A stretch of 64,000 nucleotides of DNA, from assembly GCF_009650605.1 (NCBI RefSeq), contig NZ_WAJT01000003.1, forward strand, positions 124,001 through 188,000, given 5' to 3'. Under the pieces are notes generated by a model. The model did not search any database and was not told the DNA's origin. It worked only from the letters and a program-made list of their open reading frames with translations. The position numbers were made by a program, and so were the translations under genes. Source of the DNA: Labrenzia sp. CE80 (GTDB taxonomy: Bacteria > Pseudomonadota > Alphaproteobacteria > Rhizobiales > Stappiaceae). Shown piece by piece: positions 1 to 8,560 of the stretch. How positions within the stretch are numbered: the first letter of the stretch is position 1; every line of letters starts with the position of its first letter.

Positions 1-344
1 AAGACGGTCACATCAAGTAGCTGAGCCACCAGAAACGCCGAACCCGAAGCAATTGCGATCCGCGGCGTGGCCAGCCAGATCGACAGCAGAACGGCGACCA
101 GGAAACCAACAACCACAACGAACCGCGCGGCATTGGGCCCGAACCGGCGATTGGTCAGATCGGTCACCAGGAAAGCCGCGGGATAGGTAAAGGCACCCCA
201 GGTCAGAATGTCGGCGAGATTGACCGCGCCAAACATTCCCTGAACCGGGAACTGAACCAGAAAATTGGAGGCGACAACGACAGACGCCATCGCGAGGGTC
301 GCGATGGCGAGTCGGGCCACGGAGAAACTCCGGGAATCTGTCAT
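1..344 (-). CDS. yhhQ: Queuosine precursor transporter, YhhQ/VUT family (3' end outside window)
   Basis: Only the first 114 codons lie in the window; the C-terminal half is cut off by the window edge. The visible part is very hydrophobic, with about three membrane segments. Residues 58-70 read FLVTDLTNRRFGP, the signature of the DUF165/YhhQ family. Members import the queuosine precursors preQ0 and preQ1 across the inner membrane. The start is the ATG at 344, which lies 28 bp after the rpmB stop on the same strand, so the two genes are probably co-transcribed. Other queuosine genes lie at 26.6 kb and 57.8 kb. The family call is firm; substrate choice is inferred from the family. Confidence 0.85.
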   Translation of the reverse strand, partial: MTDSRSFSVARLAIATLAMASVVVASNFLVQFPVQGMFGAVNLADILTWGAFTYPAAFLVTDLTNRRFGPNAARFVVVVGFLVAVLLSIWLATPRIAIASGSAFLVAQLLDVTV

Positions 345-372
345 TTCTTTTAACCCATCAAAGGGAAGAGCG

Positions 373-669
373 CTAGGCCGCGACTGCAGCAGCCTGCTGA
401 CGCTTGATGCTTGTCTTGATCCGACGCGCCTTCAAGGAGAGCTGATCGGATGACGCCTTTGCAAGGTACGCATCAAGACCACCGCGGTGCTCAACAGAGC
501 GCAGGGCATGCGCACTGATGCGCAGCTGAAATGACTCGCCCAGTGTCTCGCTCATCAGAGAAACGACGCACAGGTTCGGCAGGAAGCGGCGGCGGGAACG
601 GTTGTTGGCGTGCGAGACGTTGTTACCCGTCATCACGTCTTTGCCGGAAAGTTCGCAACGGCGTGCCAT
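373..669 (-). CDS. rpmB: 50S ribosomal protein L28
   Basis: The 98-residue product begins MARRCELSGKDVMTGNNVSH, the typical L28 N-terminus, and is rich in Arg and Lys. L28 is a small protein of the large ribosomal subunit. A longer reading frame extends to 804, but the L28 homology and a good ribosome site (AGGTGAT) immediately upstream select the ATG at 669. It is divergent from the DUF3108 gene, an arrangement common in Hyphomicrobiales, and it precedes yhhQ by 28 bp on the same strand. Confidence 0.97.
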   Translation of the reverse strand: MARRCELSGKDVMTGNNVSHANNRSRRRFLPNLCVVSLMSETLGESFQLRISAHALRSVEHRGGLDAYLAKASSDQLSLKARRIKTSIKRQQAAAVAA

Positions 670-1005
670 GATATCACCTTTTATCTTTTGGCCGGCCCAC
701 GAAACGGACCCGGCAGTTGCAACCGGAAGGGAGCGGACCTGAGGCCCGGCTACGCATCTCCGGCTTTGTACGGAAAAAGTTGGCCTGCTATACTGACCAA
801 GCACGCTATCGTCAAGGCTTCAAAACGCGCGGAATGCGATTCCGTGGTTTTCCGACACGTTCACGTGCTACGTTAACGACTGAGTTACCATACGCACGAA
901 CAATTGGCACGTCCGCTTCAGGTGATTTGCGCAAGCAATTTTCCGCAGGGGCAACAGCGCGGGGGCGCAAGATCGTCGTCAACTCCGACGGCGTGGAGGT
1001 TTGAA
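670..1005. other. Intergenic region between divergent rpmB and DUF3108 genes
   Basis: These 336 bases hold no gene that I can support. They must contain the leftward rpmB promoter and the rightward promoter of the DUF3108 gene. A TATACT hexamer near 788 could be a -10 element, but I see no convincing -35 partner. The reading frames that cross this stretch carry no recognisable protein sequence. Confidence 0.5.
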
Positions 1006-1836
1006 GTGTCTGGTTTTAGATCATTTGGGCTATTTGTTGCTCTGCCATTTCTGGCAAGCGCTCTTGTTGCAGCTCCGGCCGCCGCCAAGAAAAACAGCGT
1101 TGGCGGTCTCTATAATATTTCGATCGCCGGTTTCACGGTCGGGCGGGGCAGCCTGTCACTCATGCTGCAAGGCAACGCCTATTCCGCCAAGGTCGGGCTG
1201 GAGCCCGCCGGCATCGGCACGCTTTTCTCCACAGGCAAGGGCGGCGCGGAAGCCTCCGGCTGGCTGGTCGGATCGAGAGTCGTTCCATCGCGCTACCAGA
1301 TGGCCTCCCACGCTGCGAACCGCGATTTCTATGTCGCGTTAAAGCAAGGGTCCGGACACATCCGGAACATGGAAGTCACACCGCAGTTCAAGCCGAACAA
1401 GGAGCGCATCAAGGTCACGGGCCGTCATCGTAAGAATGCAATGGACCCCTTGAGCGCAGCCTTGATGCCGGTGCGCGACGGCAAGGACGCCCTTGGGCCC
1501 GAGGCCTGCAAGCGCAAGTTGCCGGTTTTTGACGGCTGGACACGTTTCGACATCAAGCTGAGCTACAAGGGCACGAAGGAAGTTTCCGGCAAAGGCTATG
1601 ATGGCAAGGTCGTGATCTGCAAGGCGCAGTGGGTTCCCGTTGCCGGCCACCGCCCGTCGAAAAAGTCAGTCAAACACATGGCCAAGGCCGGAATGGAAGC
1701 CTGGCTCGCCCCCATGGGCCGTGATAATGTGCTGATCCCTTACCGGATTTCCATCGACACCGCCTCCGGGCGGCTGGTGGTTCAAGCGTCCAAACTCAAC
1801 ATTGGCGGCGACGGCGGCGATAGCGCGGCACGCTGA
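1006..1836 (+). CDS. DUF3108 domain periplasmic protein
   Basis: The product has 276 residues. A hydrophobic stretch at residues 8-27 ends in an Ala-rich AAPAAA site, so it should be exported to the periplasm by Sec. The rest matches the DUF3108 family in composition and layout (repeated beta strands such as YNISIAGFTVGRG), with no known enzymatic motif. The GTG at 1006 is preferred over an upstream ATG at 904, because GGAGG lies 6 bases before it and because it places the signal peptide at the very N-terminus. The function of the family is unknown. A strong hairpin terminator follows the stop. Confidence 0.8.
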   Translation: MSGFRSFGLFVALPFLASALVAAPAAAKKNSVGGLYNISIAGFTVGRGSLSLMLQGNAYSAKVGLEPAGIGTLFSTGKGGAEASGWLVGSRVVPSRYQMASHAANRDFYVALKQGSGHIRNMEVTPQFKPNKERIKVTGRHRKNAMDPLSAALMPVRDGKDALGPEACKRKLPVFDGWTRFDIKLSYKGTKEVSGKGYDGKVVICKAQWVPVAGHRPSKKSVKHMAKAGMEAWLAPMGRDNVLIPYRISIDTASGRLVVQASKLNIGGDGGDSAAR

Positions 1837-1863
1837 CAAAGCAACGCCAAGAGTGATCAAGCC

Positions 1864-1893
1864 AGAGGCACGCTCTTGCGCGTGCCTCTTTCT
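1864..1893 (+). terminator. Rho-independent terminator after DUF3108 gene
   Basis: A perfect 10-bp stem (AGAGGCACGC with GCGTGCCTCT) and a 6-base loop are followed by a T-rich run. It lies 27 bp after the DUF3108 stop and before accA. Confidence 0.75.
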
Positions 1894-2021
1894 CTTGCTA
1901 GAGCCGACTACTAAAGACAGACAGGGCACTGCAACATCCCTGTTGGATCACGTCACAAAACAGGCCCTTGCACCTTGCTCTCAAGGCGCCCGGCGGCTGC
2001 TTGTTCCAGGTAAACGAGTAC

Positions 2022-2978
2022 ATGCACAGCTATTTGGAATTTGAAAAACCCGTCGCGGACATCGAAGGCAAGATCCAAGAGCTTCGCGCTCTGGCGGCCG
2101 ATGGCGAGGCCGTGAACATCGAGGATGAAATCAAGCGGCTGGACACCAAGTCGTCGCAGACGCTCAAAGACCTCTATTCCAAGCTGACCCCCTGGCAGAA
2201 AACCATGGTCGCCCGGCATCCTGACCGTCCGCATGCGGCCGACTATATCTCCGGGTTGATCGAGGACTTCACACCGCTGGCCGGTGACCGGAATTTTGCC
2301 GAAGATCACGCCTTGATCGCCGGCCTCGGCCGTTTCCGCGGCCAGTCGGTTGCGATTCTCGCCCAGGAAAAGGGTTCAGACACCCAGTCCCGCCTGAAGC
2401 ACAATTTCGGCATGGCCCGTCCAGAAGGCTACCGCAAGGCAGTGCGCATCATGGATATGGCTGAGCGTTTCAACATTCCCGTTCTGTCGCTGGTGGACAC
2501 CGCCGGCGCCTATCCAGGCGTCGGCGCTGAAGAGCGTGGGCAGGCTGAAGCGATCGCCCGTTCGACAGACAAGGGTCTCGGACTAGGCACGCCGTCCATC
2601 TCACTCATCATCGGCGAAGGTGGATCGGGCGGCGCAATTGCAATTGCCACCGCCAACAAGGTGCTGATGCTCGAGCATGCAATCTACTCGGTCATTTCTC
2701 CCGAGGGAGCAGCGTCCATCCTGTGGCGTGACAGCGCGAGGGCGCAGGACGCGGCGACCAACATGAAAGTGACTGCGCAGGATCTTCTGCAGCTGAAGGT
2801 CATCGACGGCATTGTCGAAGAACCAGTCGGCGGCGCCCATCGTGCCCGCGAGACGGTGATTGATCGTGCGGGCTCCGCCATCGAGACCGTCCTTGCAGAG
2901 CTCTCCAAGCTCACCCCGGAAGAGATCCGCAAGCAGCGCCGCGAGAAATTCCTCGACATCGGACGCACCCTGTCCTGA
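2022..2978 (+). CDS. accA: Acetyl-CoA carboxylase carboxyltransferase subunit alpha
   Basis: The product has 318 residues, the normal AccA length. It begins MHSYLEFEKPVADIEGKI, the characteristic AccA start, which selects the ATG at 2022 over one 54 bases upstream. The carboxyltransferase core includes LVDTAGAYPG and GEGGSGGA, the conserved acyl-CoA and carboxybiotin-binding loops. With AccD it transfers the carboxyl group from biotin to acetyl-CoA, giving malonyl-CoA for fatty-acid synthesis in the cytoplasm. It stands alone here; accD, accB and accC are not in the window. Confidence 0.97.
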   Translation: MHSYLEFEKPVADIEGKIQELRALAADGEAVNIEDEIKRLDTKSSQTLKDLYSKLTPWQKTMVARHPDRPHAADYISGLIEDFTPLAGDRNFAEDHALIAGLGRFRGQSVAILAQEKGSDTQSRLKHNFGMARPEGYRKAVRIMDMAERFNIPVLSLVDTAGAYPGVGAEERGQAEAIARSTDKGLGLGTPSISLIIGEGGSGGAIAIATANKVLMLEHAIYSVISPEGAASILWRDSARAQDAATNMKVTAQDLLQLKVIDGIVEEPVGGAHRARETVIDRAGSAIETVLAELSKLTPEEIRKQRREKFLDIGRTLS

Positions 2979-3005
2979 GCTAGATTGATTTCACGAAACC
3001 GTGTG

Positions 3006-3032
3006 CGGGGGTGACCATCGGCGCCCCCGTTT
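3006..3032 (+). terminator. Probable terminator after accA
   Basis: An 8-bp GC-rich stem (CGGGGGTG with CGCCCCCG, one G-T pair) is followed by a short T run. It lies 28 bp after the accA stop. Confidence 0.55.
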
Positions 3033-3252
3033 GCCGTTGTTTGGCCCGATTTTGGCGGCAGATCAAAGGTCGGACTTGATTGTCTGCAGGATATGCCCTG
3101 AGATAATCGGAAACATATTTTGGCGGTCAGGTAACCCGCCATAAACCATGACTGCCTAGATTTGATGATTGGCTTCGGGCGAGATTTCACCGCCCGACGC
3201 CCGATTGGTGTTCCGTACGATCGGAACGAATTGGAGTTTTCGGGACGTTCTC

Positions 3253-4488
3253 ATGGCCCAATGGCAAAATCCCAAGGCAATGTTTTCAAGACTGGCGCAG
3301 CCGTCTTTCCTGCGCGTCCGCAATCTGGGCGGCGCACTTCTTGTCGCCGGTGTTCTCGCAGGATGTCAGGCTGACGAGCTTGGCTATGGACCTAAGGCCC
3401 AACGGCCGGTTTCCAGCGACATCAAGCGCAAGATCACCGATCTGAACATGAGCAAGACGTCGCCGATCCTCATCCGGATCTTCAAGGAAGAGAACACGCT
3501 CGAGGTCTGGAAGGAAAAGCGCAACGGCAGGTTCGCGCTCCTGGAAGAATTCGAGATCTGCAAATGGTCGGGCAAGCTTGGGCCGAAGTTCAAGGAAGGC
3601 GACCGGCAGGCGCCAGAAGGCTTCTACGAGATCACCCCCGGCTTGATGAACCCGAACTCGAGCTATCATCTGGCTTTCAACCTGGGCTTTCCCAACAGCT
3701 ACGACCGGTCTCATGGCCGTACCGGTTCACACCTGATGGTGCATGGCGCCTGTTCGTCACGTGGCTGCTACGCAATGACCGACGCCCAGGTGCAGGACAT
3801 CTACGCCTTGGCCCGCGACAGCTTCAAGGGTGGCCAGCGTTCTTTCCAGGTCCAAGCCTATCCGTTCGAAATGACACCGGAAAACATGGCCAAGCATCGC
3901 AACAGCGAGCACATGGAATTCTGGCGCATGCTCAAGACTGGCTATGACCACTTTGAATTGACCCAGGTGCCGCCGAAAGTATCCGTGTGCGAGAAGAAAT
4001 ATGTCTTCGACGCCACCCCGCTTGTTGAAGGCATCCCGTTCCGCGCATCTGCGAAATGCCCTGACTACCAGGTGTCACCACGCTTGCAGCAGCTGGTCAG
4101 CAAGAAGCAAAGCAAGGACGATCAGAAATACGAACAGATCGTTGCCCGCCTGGATGCCCGTGAAGAGCGTCAGAAGCGCTGGGAAGAACGGCAGACGAAA
4201 ATTGCCAATGTGATCGGTGGTGGAACTCAGGCAGCTGAGGATATCCCGACCTCAGCCACCGAGACGCAGACGGCCTCTACGCCCGCCGCCCTCGGTGCAA
4301 TCACTCCAAAGCCGGCAACCGGCGAAACATCGGTCGAGACCGCTTTCGCGCCGAGCGTTGCCAAGCCGAGCACGACCAGCTCTTTCTTCAAGCGTTGGGT
4401 GCCATTTGGAAACAAGGCTGAAGACGACACCCCGTCGCCGGAAGTCGGCGAGATTTCAACCGAGCTCGTCCCAGCCTCCAAGCCCTGA
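3253..4488 (+). CDS. L,D-transpeptidase (YafK-like), predicted lipoprotein
   Basis: The 411-residue product has a lipoprotein signal ending LLVAGVLAGC, with Cys38 as the lipidation site. The catalytic YkuD signature H164-GACSSRG-C172 is intact, and its layout is that of the YafK-like branch. Such enzymes form or cut meso-diaminopimelate cross-links in peptidoglycan, or attach proteins to it, in the periplasm. After about residue 280 there is a Lys/Glu/Gln-rich stretch and then a low-complexity Thr/Ala/Pro/Ser tail of about 100 residues, probably unstructured. An alternative start at 3280 also keeps the lipobox. This is one of three L,D-transpeptidase genes in the window. Confidence 0.85.
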   Translation: MAQWQNPKAMFSRLAQPSFLRVRNLGGALLVAGVLAGCQADELGYGPKAQRPVSSDIKRKITDLNMSKTSPILIRIFKEENTLEVWKEKRNGRFALLEEFEICKWSGKLGPKFKEGDRQAPEGFYEITPGLMNPNSSYHLAFNLGFPNSYDRSHGRTGSHLMVHGACSSRGCYAMTDAQVQDIYALARDSFKGGQRSFQVQAYPFEMTPENMAKHRNSEHMEFWRMLKTGYDHFELTQVPPKVSVCEKKYVFDATPLVEGIPFRASAKCPDYQVSPRLQQLVSKKQSKDDQKYEQIVARLDAREERQKRWEERQTKIANVIGGGTQAAEDIPTSATETQTASTPAALGAITPKPATGETSVETAFAPSVAKPSTTSSFFKRWVPFGNKAEDDTPSPEVGEISTELVPASKP

Positions 4489-4518
4489 ACGCCTGAGACA
4501 GCCAGTTAAAAGCTCGGC

Positions 4519-5256
4519 TCAGGCCCAGATCGCCATTCTGAGGCCTTTGCCATCGCGCCGATAGTCGCTCGGGAACGGCTCCGCCCTTCCCGCGGCAATT
4601 CGTGAGGCGATCAGGCAATTGGCGGCAGCATCAAGAAGATCATCCCTGCCGATGCCCCTCGGCGGCACCTGATCCAGAAATGCCTTGTCAAAACCGTGAG
4701 ACACAAGAAGATCCCGGCGTTGATCCAGACCAGGTCCATTGGGACGGCTCTTGATTTTCTTCGGCAAGCTCATGGGCGCTTCGTCATTCAAGCGCCAAAA
4801 GGCGAGTTCCGGGTGAACTTCAAAGATCCGTTCTTCCAGATCCGCCGTCATCACTGCGTCGATCTCACGAATTTTCGGAAAGAGATAAAAACACTGTTTG
4901 GAGACCTTCTTCGGCGGGTCTGACGTTTCCTGAGCGACAACGCAGGCCTCGAAGTAGTCAGCCGTATAGACGGCCGCCCGAGATGGCACCGCGAAGACCG
5001 AAGACTGGCGTTGGCCGAGGTGTTTGCGCGCCGCCTGTTCCGATCCACGTCCTCGTGGCCCGATGTGGTCAGGCAGACCAATCGGCATATCGACCGCGAC
5101 AATCGCAAATTCAGGCTGGTGCGCGAGCAACGCCGAGAACGTTTCAAAAACCTCCAACTGGTGGGGTCCTTGATCTTCCGGACCAGACGAAACAACAACC
5201 CAACCGGCCTTGCAGCCGTCGGCTCCAGCAACTCGAATTTCTCCAGGGTCAGGCAC
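4519..5256 (-). CDS. DUF429 family protein (RNase H-like fold)
   Basis: The product has 245 residues and opens with VAGADGCKAGWVV, the conserved first strand of DUF429, which is a predicted RNase H-like fold of unknown substrate. Conserved acidic positions (GADG near the start, VDMPIGLPD near residue 60, GRDDLLDAAA near the end) could form a metal site. The GTG at 5256 is chosen because it overlaps the pdxY stop by 8 bases; a TTG at 5292 is the other option but has no ribosome site. It is the last gene of the ispG-pdxY-DUF429 operon and converges on the L,D-transpeptidase gene 30 bp away. Confidence 0.75.
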   Translation of the reverse strand: MPDPGEIRVAGADGCKAGWVVVSSGPEDQGPHQLEVFETFSALLAHQPEFAIVAVDMPIGLPDHIGPRGRGSEQAARKHLGQRQSSVFAVPSRAAVYTADYFEACVVAQETSDPPKKVSKQCFYLFPKIREIDAVMTADLEERIFEVHPELAFWRLNDEAPMSLPKKIKSRPNGPGLDQRRDLLVSHGFDKAFLDQVPPRGIGRDDLLDAAANCLIASRIAAGRAEPFPSDYRRDGKGLRMAIWA

Positions 5257-6151
5257 GGCCCGTTGCTTCAAGAACCCGCCGACTGGAGACAAGGGCCATG
5301 GGCCGGCCCAGCGTCATCTGCTCTTCGGCGATGAGCAGCTCATCAGCACCCTTCTTCACGCTGCGCGCAACCATCTCAAAGGTCGACCCGGCCGCACGCA
5401 CAAGCGCCTGTTCATCCTGCATGCCTTCCAGCAGGCGAACCAGAAAGAGCCCTGCCATCAGGTCACCGGTACCATTTGGCGGATTTGGCACGGTCGCATG
5501 CTCAGCCGCCAGCGCGCCACGGCGCATGACCAGCAGGTTCGCAATGGAGTTTCGGCGCATGGCCGGAGAAGATGTCACCAGAACCCGGTCGTTGCCCAGA
5601 TCCCGCGCCGCTGACAGGGCCTGAAGCTCGGTCGCAACATCGCGGCCCGTCAGCCACCCCAGCTCGAAGCAGTTCGGCGTGACGATATCGGCCATCGGCA
5701 CCAGGTCATCGCGGATCGCCTCCGCAGTGGATTTGGGCACGTAAAGGCCGCTGCGCTCGCCGTCAAAATGATCGCCCATCACCGGATCGCAGACATAAAG
5801 CGCGTCCGGTGAGGCCTCTTTGACCGCTTTGATCAGCTTCGCAATCGGAGCGGACTGCTCGGCATTACCTAGATAGCCCGTGACGATCCCGCCAATCTCA
5901 TTAAGCTTTGGCGAATTCACAAGATCCGCCACGATCGCGGAAAAGTCGGCCGCAGGCGCAGTAACCCTTGTACCCGCGCCTTGTCCTGGGTGCCAGGGCA
6001 GAAGGATCGTCGGCAGAAACCAGACCGGATGGCCTAGCCTCTCAAGCGCAAAAACCAGCCCGCGCCCACTGATCCCGCCGCGCACGACCTGGGATGTGAT
6101 CACGAGAATGGCAGGTTTGGAACTCTCCTGCGAGCCAGGCATCGATGTCAT
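5249..6151 (-). CDS. pdxY: Pyridoxal kinase
   Basis: The 300-residue product belongs to the ribokinase-like superfamily. It carries the N-terminal motif VITSQVVRGGISGRG, the CDPVMGD strand near residue 120, and the PPNGTGDLMAGL segment near 226, whose GTGD holds the catalytic Asp and anion hole. The enzyme phosphorylates pyridoxal and related vitamers with ATP in the B6 salvage pathway. It starts 15 bp after ispG and overlaps the DUF429 gene. No strong ribosome site is visible, so translation may be coupled to ispG. Confidence 0.92.
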   Translation of the reverse strand: MTSMPGSQESSKPAILVITSQVVRGGISGRGLVFALERLGHPVWFLPTILLPWHPGQGAGTRVTAPAADFSAIVADLVNSPKLNEIGGIVTGYLGNAEQSAPIAKLIKAVKEASPDALYVCDPVMGDHFDGERSGLYVPKSTAEAIRDDLVPMADIVTPNCFELGWLTGRDVATELQALSAARDLGNDRVLVTSSPAMRRNSIANLLVMRRGALAAEHATVPNPPNGTGDLMAGLFLVRLLEGMQDEQALVRAAGSTFEMVARSVKKGADELLIAEEQMTLGRPMALVSSRRVLEATGRA

Positions 6152-6166
6152 GAAGGAAAGCTTTCG

Positions 6167-7432
6167 TCAGGCAATGTCGGCGGAAGAAGGACTCATCGCC
6201 CCCTTTCCATAGCGGTTCTCGATGTAATCAAGCACCATTTTCTTGAAATCGTCCGCGATATCGTCGCCCCGCAGTGTGGTGACCTTCTCACCATCGACAA
6301 AAACCGGAGCAGATGGCGTCTCACCGGTGCCGGGCAGAGAAATCCCGATATCCGCGTGCTTGGATTCTCCAGGACCATTCACGATGCAGCCCATGACAGC
6401 AACATTGAGATTCTCGACCCCGGGATATTGCTCACGCCACCCCGGCATCGACACCCGGATGTGATCCTGAATGTCGCTGGCCAGTTCCTGGAAGACCGTC
6501 GACGTCGTCCGCCCGCACCCCGGGCAAGCGGCAACCACCGGCACAAATGCCCGGAACCCCATGACCTGCAGAAGCTCCTGGGCAACCTGCACCTCACGGG
6601 TGCGATCGCCGCCGGGCTCTGGCGTCAGTGAAACACGGATCGTGTCTCCAATGCCCTGCTGAAGCAAAATTCCCATGGAAGCGGCGGATGAGACGATACC
6701 CTTGGTGCCCATGCCCGCTTCCGTCAGGCCCAAGTGCAGCGCATAGTCGCACCGTCGCGCCAAGTCTGCGTAGACCGCAATCAGATCCTGCACCTGACTC
6801 ACCTTGGCCGACAGAATGACCTTGTCGCGCGCCATGCCCAGGGCCTCGGCCCGTTCACCCGACAGAAGTCCGGACTGGATGATCGCTTCGCGCATGACCG
6901 CAGCTGCGGAAACCGGTTTGTCGCTGGTGGAATTCTCATCCATCAGGCGCGTCAGAAGCTCCTGATCCAGTGACCCCCAGTTGACGCCAATCCGAACGGC
7001 CTTGTCGTGCTTCTGGGCGATATCGATGATCTGCGAAAACTGCGTGTCGCGCTTCGCCTTGAAGCCGACATTGCCTGGATTGATCCGGTATTTGTCGAGA
7101 GCGGCCGCGCAATCGGGATAGTCGGTCAGCAGCTTGTGGCCAATGTAGTGGAAATCGCCAACCAACGGTACATCAATGCCGATCCGATCCAGCCGGTCCT
7201 TGATGCGCGCGACCTGGGCCGCAGCTTCCGGTCGGTCGACCGTAATGCGGACGATCTCCGACCCGGCGCGCGCCAGCGCTGCAACCTGGGCAACAGTCGC
7301 ATCCGCGTCCGCCGTATCCGTGTTGGTCATCGACTGCACGACGATTGGCGCGTCGCCGCCAACCGTGACGTTGCCGACCTTCACCGGTACGGACCGCCGA
7401 CGCGGCAACTGCTTTGCGAAATTGTCGATCAT
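6167..7432 (-). CDS. ispG: 4-hydroxy-3-methylbut-2-enyl-diphosphate synthase
   Basis: The product has 421 residues and is a full-length IspG (GcpE). It has the N-terminal TIM-barrel segment VVQSMTNTDT, then the iron-sulphur motif CPGCGR (Cys303, Cys306) and Cys349 in GCIVNGPGE. These bind the [4Fe-4S] cluster that reduces methylerythritol cyclodiphosphate to HMBPP, the second-last step of the MEP isoprenoid pathway. The frame continues to 7492, but homology starts at the ATG at 7432. It heads a leftward operon with pdxY and the DUF429 gene. Confidence 0.97.
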   Translation of the reverse strand: MIDNFAKQLPRRRSVPVKVGNVTVGGDAPIVVQSMTNTDTADADATVAQVAALARAGSEIVRITVDRPEAAAQVARIKDRLDRIGIDVPLVGDFHYIGHKLLTDYPDCAAALDKYRINPGNVGFKAKRDTQFSQIIDIAQKHDKAVRIGVNWGSLDQELLTRLMDENSTSDKPVSAAAVMREAIIQSGLLSGERAEALGMARDKVILSAKVSQVQDLIAVYADLARRCDYALHLGLTEAGMGTKGIVSSAASMGILLQQGIGDTIRVSLTPEPGGDRTREVQVAQELLQVMGFRAFVPVVAACPGCGRTTSTVFQELASDIQDHIRVSMPGWREQYPGVENLNVAVMGCIVNGPGESKHADIGISLPGTGETPSAPVFVDGEKVTTLRGDDIADDFKKMVLDYIENRYGKGAMSPSSADIA

Positions 7433-7689
7433 GGACCTATGCCGTTTCGCTGCGTTTGAGCTGCATATGTGGCGCAGGTGCGCGCACCACAAGCTTTCCC
7501 CGCCTGATTAGTGTGACTTGACCAAAAGGGCAATGCCGGAGCGGTCTTCCAAAGACTTCTCGGCTGGCCGATGACAAAGGAAATGTCTCCCGCTAAAGTC
7601 GCACTCGATTCTCGCCAATCGCCCGTCCAGCCGTCGTCTGACGGACATTGCCAGCTGCTCTTGCCAAACAACTTTTCTAAGGGTTGACC

Positions 7690-8478
7690 GTGTTCAAACG
7701 CATTCTCAGCGACTCTTTTTATCTCGTCTTTGGAAACCTCGAGACGGTCTTCCGGGCCTGCGGTGCATGGTTCGTTCTTCAGTTTGTGCTGATCATTGCA
7801 ACCCAGCTCCTGGTTGGCGAGACGCAGGATGCGACCGAAACCACACCTGCGGCAGCACTGATAGCCATCATCTCTTTTGTCTTTGCCCTCGCCTCTTCCG
7901 CTTCAATCTCAGTCGCCTGGCACAGGTTCGGTCTTCTTGGCGAACAGCCTGATCTCATCCATTTGAAATTGGGTGCAATCGAAGGCCAGTTCATTCTCAA
8001 GATGATCCTACTCGCCTTGATCCTCATCGCCTGCATGGTGCCTGTGGTTCTTGTCTTTGCCCTTCTCAGCTCGATGCTGCAGGCGCCGGCGGTGATGATC
8101 ATCCTCTGGCTCGTGGCAGCAGTGTTTCTGGTGCCGCACTTCATGCGACTGTATCTCACGCTGCCGGCTGTCGCTGTTGAACGGCCGCTCGGCTTCAAGG
8201 AGGCGTATGAGCTCGGCAAGGGGCTTGGCTGGTCCATGTTCGGTGCAGCTTTCGTGCTCTCGCTGCCTTTCATCGTCACCAGTGTCGGCCTGCAGATGTT
8301 GCTGGGTTTCGTTGGCGGCGGGCTGCCATTGATCCTGATCCAGTTCAAGGTGCTGATTCTGAACCTACTGTTGCAAATCATCGTCACGGTCCTTGGGATC
8401 TCAGTGATTACCGCCGGCTACCGAATTGCGATGGAAAGAGCTCACGCAGCAGAAACAGGCCTCTCCAGCTCGCACTGA
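7690..8478 (+). CDS. Unrecognised multi-pass membrane protein, first of a paralogous pair
   Basis: The 262-residue product has about six predicted membrane helices separated by short loops. No catalytic or transport motif is recognised. It shares a block with the next gene: LPAVAVERPLGFKEAYELGKGLGWSM (here quoted in parts, LPAVAVERPL then GLGWSM) against LPAAAVDDPL then GLGWSM in the neighbour, at about residues 160-185. The GTG at 7690 has AAGGG 6 bases upstream; a TTG at 7684 is also possible. A role in the inner membrane is likely, but no function can be assigned. Confidence 0.75.
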   Translation: MFKRILSDSFYLVFGNLETVFRACGAWFVLQFVLIIATQLLVGETQDATETTPAAALIAIISFVFALASSASISVAWHRFGLLGEQPDLIHLKLGAIEGQFILKMILLALILIACMVPVVLVFALLSSMLQAPAVMIILWLVAAVFLVPHFMRLYLTLPAVAVERPLGFKEAYELGKGLGWSMFGAAFVLSLPFIVTSVGLQMLLGFVGGGLPLILIQFKVLILNLLLQIIVTVLGISVITAGYRIAMERAHAAETGLSSSH

Positions 8479-8560
8479 CCACACACGCACTTCAAAGCGC
8501 CGCTGAAATCACTATGTTTGGCAAGAGAGGTCAAGGATCGCACTGCGGAGGACTGGAAAA

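Noticed and set aside
904..1005. Upstream ATG start for the DUF3108 gene
   Set aside because: It would put 34 unrelated residues before the signal peptide; the GTG at 1006 has GGAGG at ideal distance.
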